Shown here piece after piece: positions 40,958 to 41,488 of a DNA stretch of 41,488 nt; within the stretch, counting starts at the first letter, position 1; every line of letters begins with the position of its first letter. The notes under the pieces were generated by a model. The model was given only the letters and a program-made list of their open reading frames with translations, was not told the DNA's origin and ran no database searches. Source of the DNA: Muribaculaceae bacterium. GTDB taxonomy: Bacteria > Bacteroidota > Bacteroidia > Bacteroidales > Muribaculaceae. Location: assembly GCA_022510465.1 (NCBI GenBank), contig JAFLTJ010000016.1:1-41488 (forward strand), written 5' to 3'. Made by a program: the position numbers and the translations under genes.

Positions 40958-41488
40958 ATGAGACACATAATCACCTTATTTTTGCTCATATTAGGTGGAT
41001 TGACAACCATTAATTCAAAAGAGTACAGCTTTCCGCCCGAGCTTGAATCTCTCATAAGCGACTATAAGAAAACCGAGGCTCCGGCGCTCCCCGAGCCCGA
41101 AATGATTGAAAGACTTGACGACAAGATTTCTCTTGCCCCCGGGCGCATCGCTTTAACGCGCAATATCATAATTAACAAGCGCGAAACTCGCCTGTATGTA
41201 GTCAACATATTCGGCGACACATTAGCCACATTCCCCATCTGTTGTGCCCGAAATCGTGGTCAGAAAAAAAGCAAAGACGACTGCACAACCCCCGAAGGCA
41301 CCTTCTCTATCGCCGGCGTCTACAACTCAACCGACTGGAAATATAAAGGCACGGGGGCCAAATGCTATGGGCCCTACTTCGTTTCACTGATAACCCCCGG
41401 CTTTTGGGGAATTGGCATACATGGAACCAACTCACCCGGGTCGGTGCCCGGTCGTTATTCTCATGGCCGCATCCGATTTCACAACGAA
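40958..41488 (+). CDS. YkuD (L,D-transpeptidase-fold) secreted protein with Cys-to-Arg in the active-site motif, 3' truncated by window edge
   Basis: Not in the ORF track because it runs off the window. ATG 40958 opens a frame of 177 codons with a signal peptide (MRHIITLFLLILGGLTTINS) and an acidic/proline linker. A YkuD domain begins near residue 65: ALTRNIIINKRETRLYVVN, TTPEGTFSI, YGPYFVSLITPGFWGIGIHGTNSPGSV, then SHGRIRFHNE. Known: active members carry SHGC(I/V)R with the Cys as nucleophile; here residue 171 is Arg (CGC), one transition away from TGC. Both flanking His residues (155, 169) are kept. Extra cysteines occur at ICCARN and DDCTTPEG. Active members make 3-3 crosslinks or attach proteins to peptidoglycan; this one may be inactive. 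The C-terminus and any further domain are unseen. Confidence 0.8.
   Translation, partial: MRHIITLFLLILGGLTTINSKEYSFPPELESLISDYKKTEAPALPEPEMIERLDDKISLAPGRIALTRNIIINKRETRLYVVNIFGDTLATFPICCARNRGQKKSKDDCTTPEGTFSIAGVYNSTDWKYKGTGAKCYGPYFVSLITPGFWGIGIHGTNSPGSVPGRYSHGRIRFHNE

Noticed and set aside
1-41488. CRISPR arrays, tRNA/rRNA genes, insertion sequences, prophage or toxin-antitoxin modules
   Set aside because: I saw no regularly spaced repeats, no cloverleaf or rRNA signature, no transposase or integrase, and no partner gene beside the XRE regulator.

Overview
The window is an ordinary chromosomal stretch of a Bacteroidota bacterium, most likely order Bacteroidales. Evidence: a short (286 aa) primary sigma factor without region 1.1; several promoters of the Bacteroidota form TTTG-N19-21-TAnnTTTG; a 2,486-residue SprA/Sov translocon of the type IX secretion system (T9SS); a secreted protein with a type B (CHU_C/gliding-motility) C-terminal sorting domain; and a DUF4105/Lnb protein. 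Family or genus (for example a Muribaculaceae-like gut lineage) is my inference and cannot be settled from this sequence. I see no rRNA, tRNA, insertion sequence, prophage or CRISPR array.

Layout. 1-8.1 kb (+): 3' part of a CPA2 antiporter, a DUF4105/Lnb-type lipoprotein acyltransferase, a secreted alkaline-phosphatase-fold protein that seems to have lost its metal ligands, then secA under its own promoter with a hairpin after it. 8.1-11 kb: a TIGR02757/DUF2400 protein (+) converging on a dsbD-type reductase (-). 11.1-16.3 kb (+): a T9SS type B cargo protein, a secreted lytic transglycosylase and uvrA. 16.4-21.6 kb (+): DNA polymerase III delta', an AddB-like nuclease and hemW. 21.6-23.6 kb: rlmH (-), nadC (+) and a HAD phosphatase (-), packed with 3 nt or negative spacing at convergent ends. 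23.6-24.3 kb: a 745-nt AT-rich gap with dyad repeats, leading into an XRE-type regulator (+). 24.9-28.1 kb (-): ftsE-like ABC ATPase, lysC, lysA. 28.2-31.1 kb (-): rpoD and a phosphohexomutase, each with promoter and hairpin. 31.1-39.2 kb (-): ruvA followed by sprA. 39.3-41.5 kb (+): an RluA-type pseudouridine synthase, an aquaporin with a double palindrome in its leader, and the 5' part of an L,D-transpeptidase-fold protein.

How the genes fit together. Many act in envelope biogenesis: SecA exports precursors across the inner membrane, Lnb would N-acylate lipoproteins, DsbD supplies reducing power to the periplasm, SprA carries CTD-bearing cargo across the outer membrane, and lysC/lysA, the lytic transglycosylase and the YkuD protein concern peptidoglycan supply or remodelling. 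The rest is housekeeping (repair, replication, rRNA and tRNA modification, NAD and heme). Five promoters match TTTG-N19/20-TAnnTTTG exactly and two more match with a TTG-only upstream element, and the sigma factor expected to read them is encoded in the same window.

The points most worth following are two probable pseudo-enzymes (the alkaline-phosphatase-like protein and the YkuD protein whose catalytic Cys is Arg), the aquaporin's unusual selectivity-filter residues with its paired TTGTACAA leader palindromes, and the regulatory-looking gap before the XRE gene. I did not find a convincing new multi-gene defence or mobile system.
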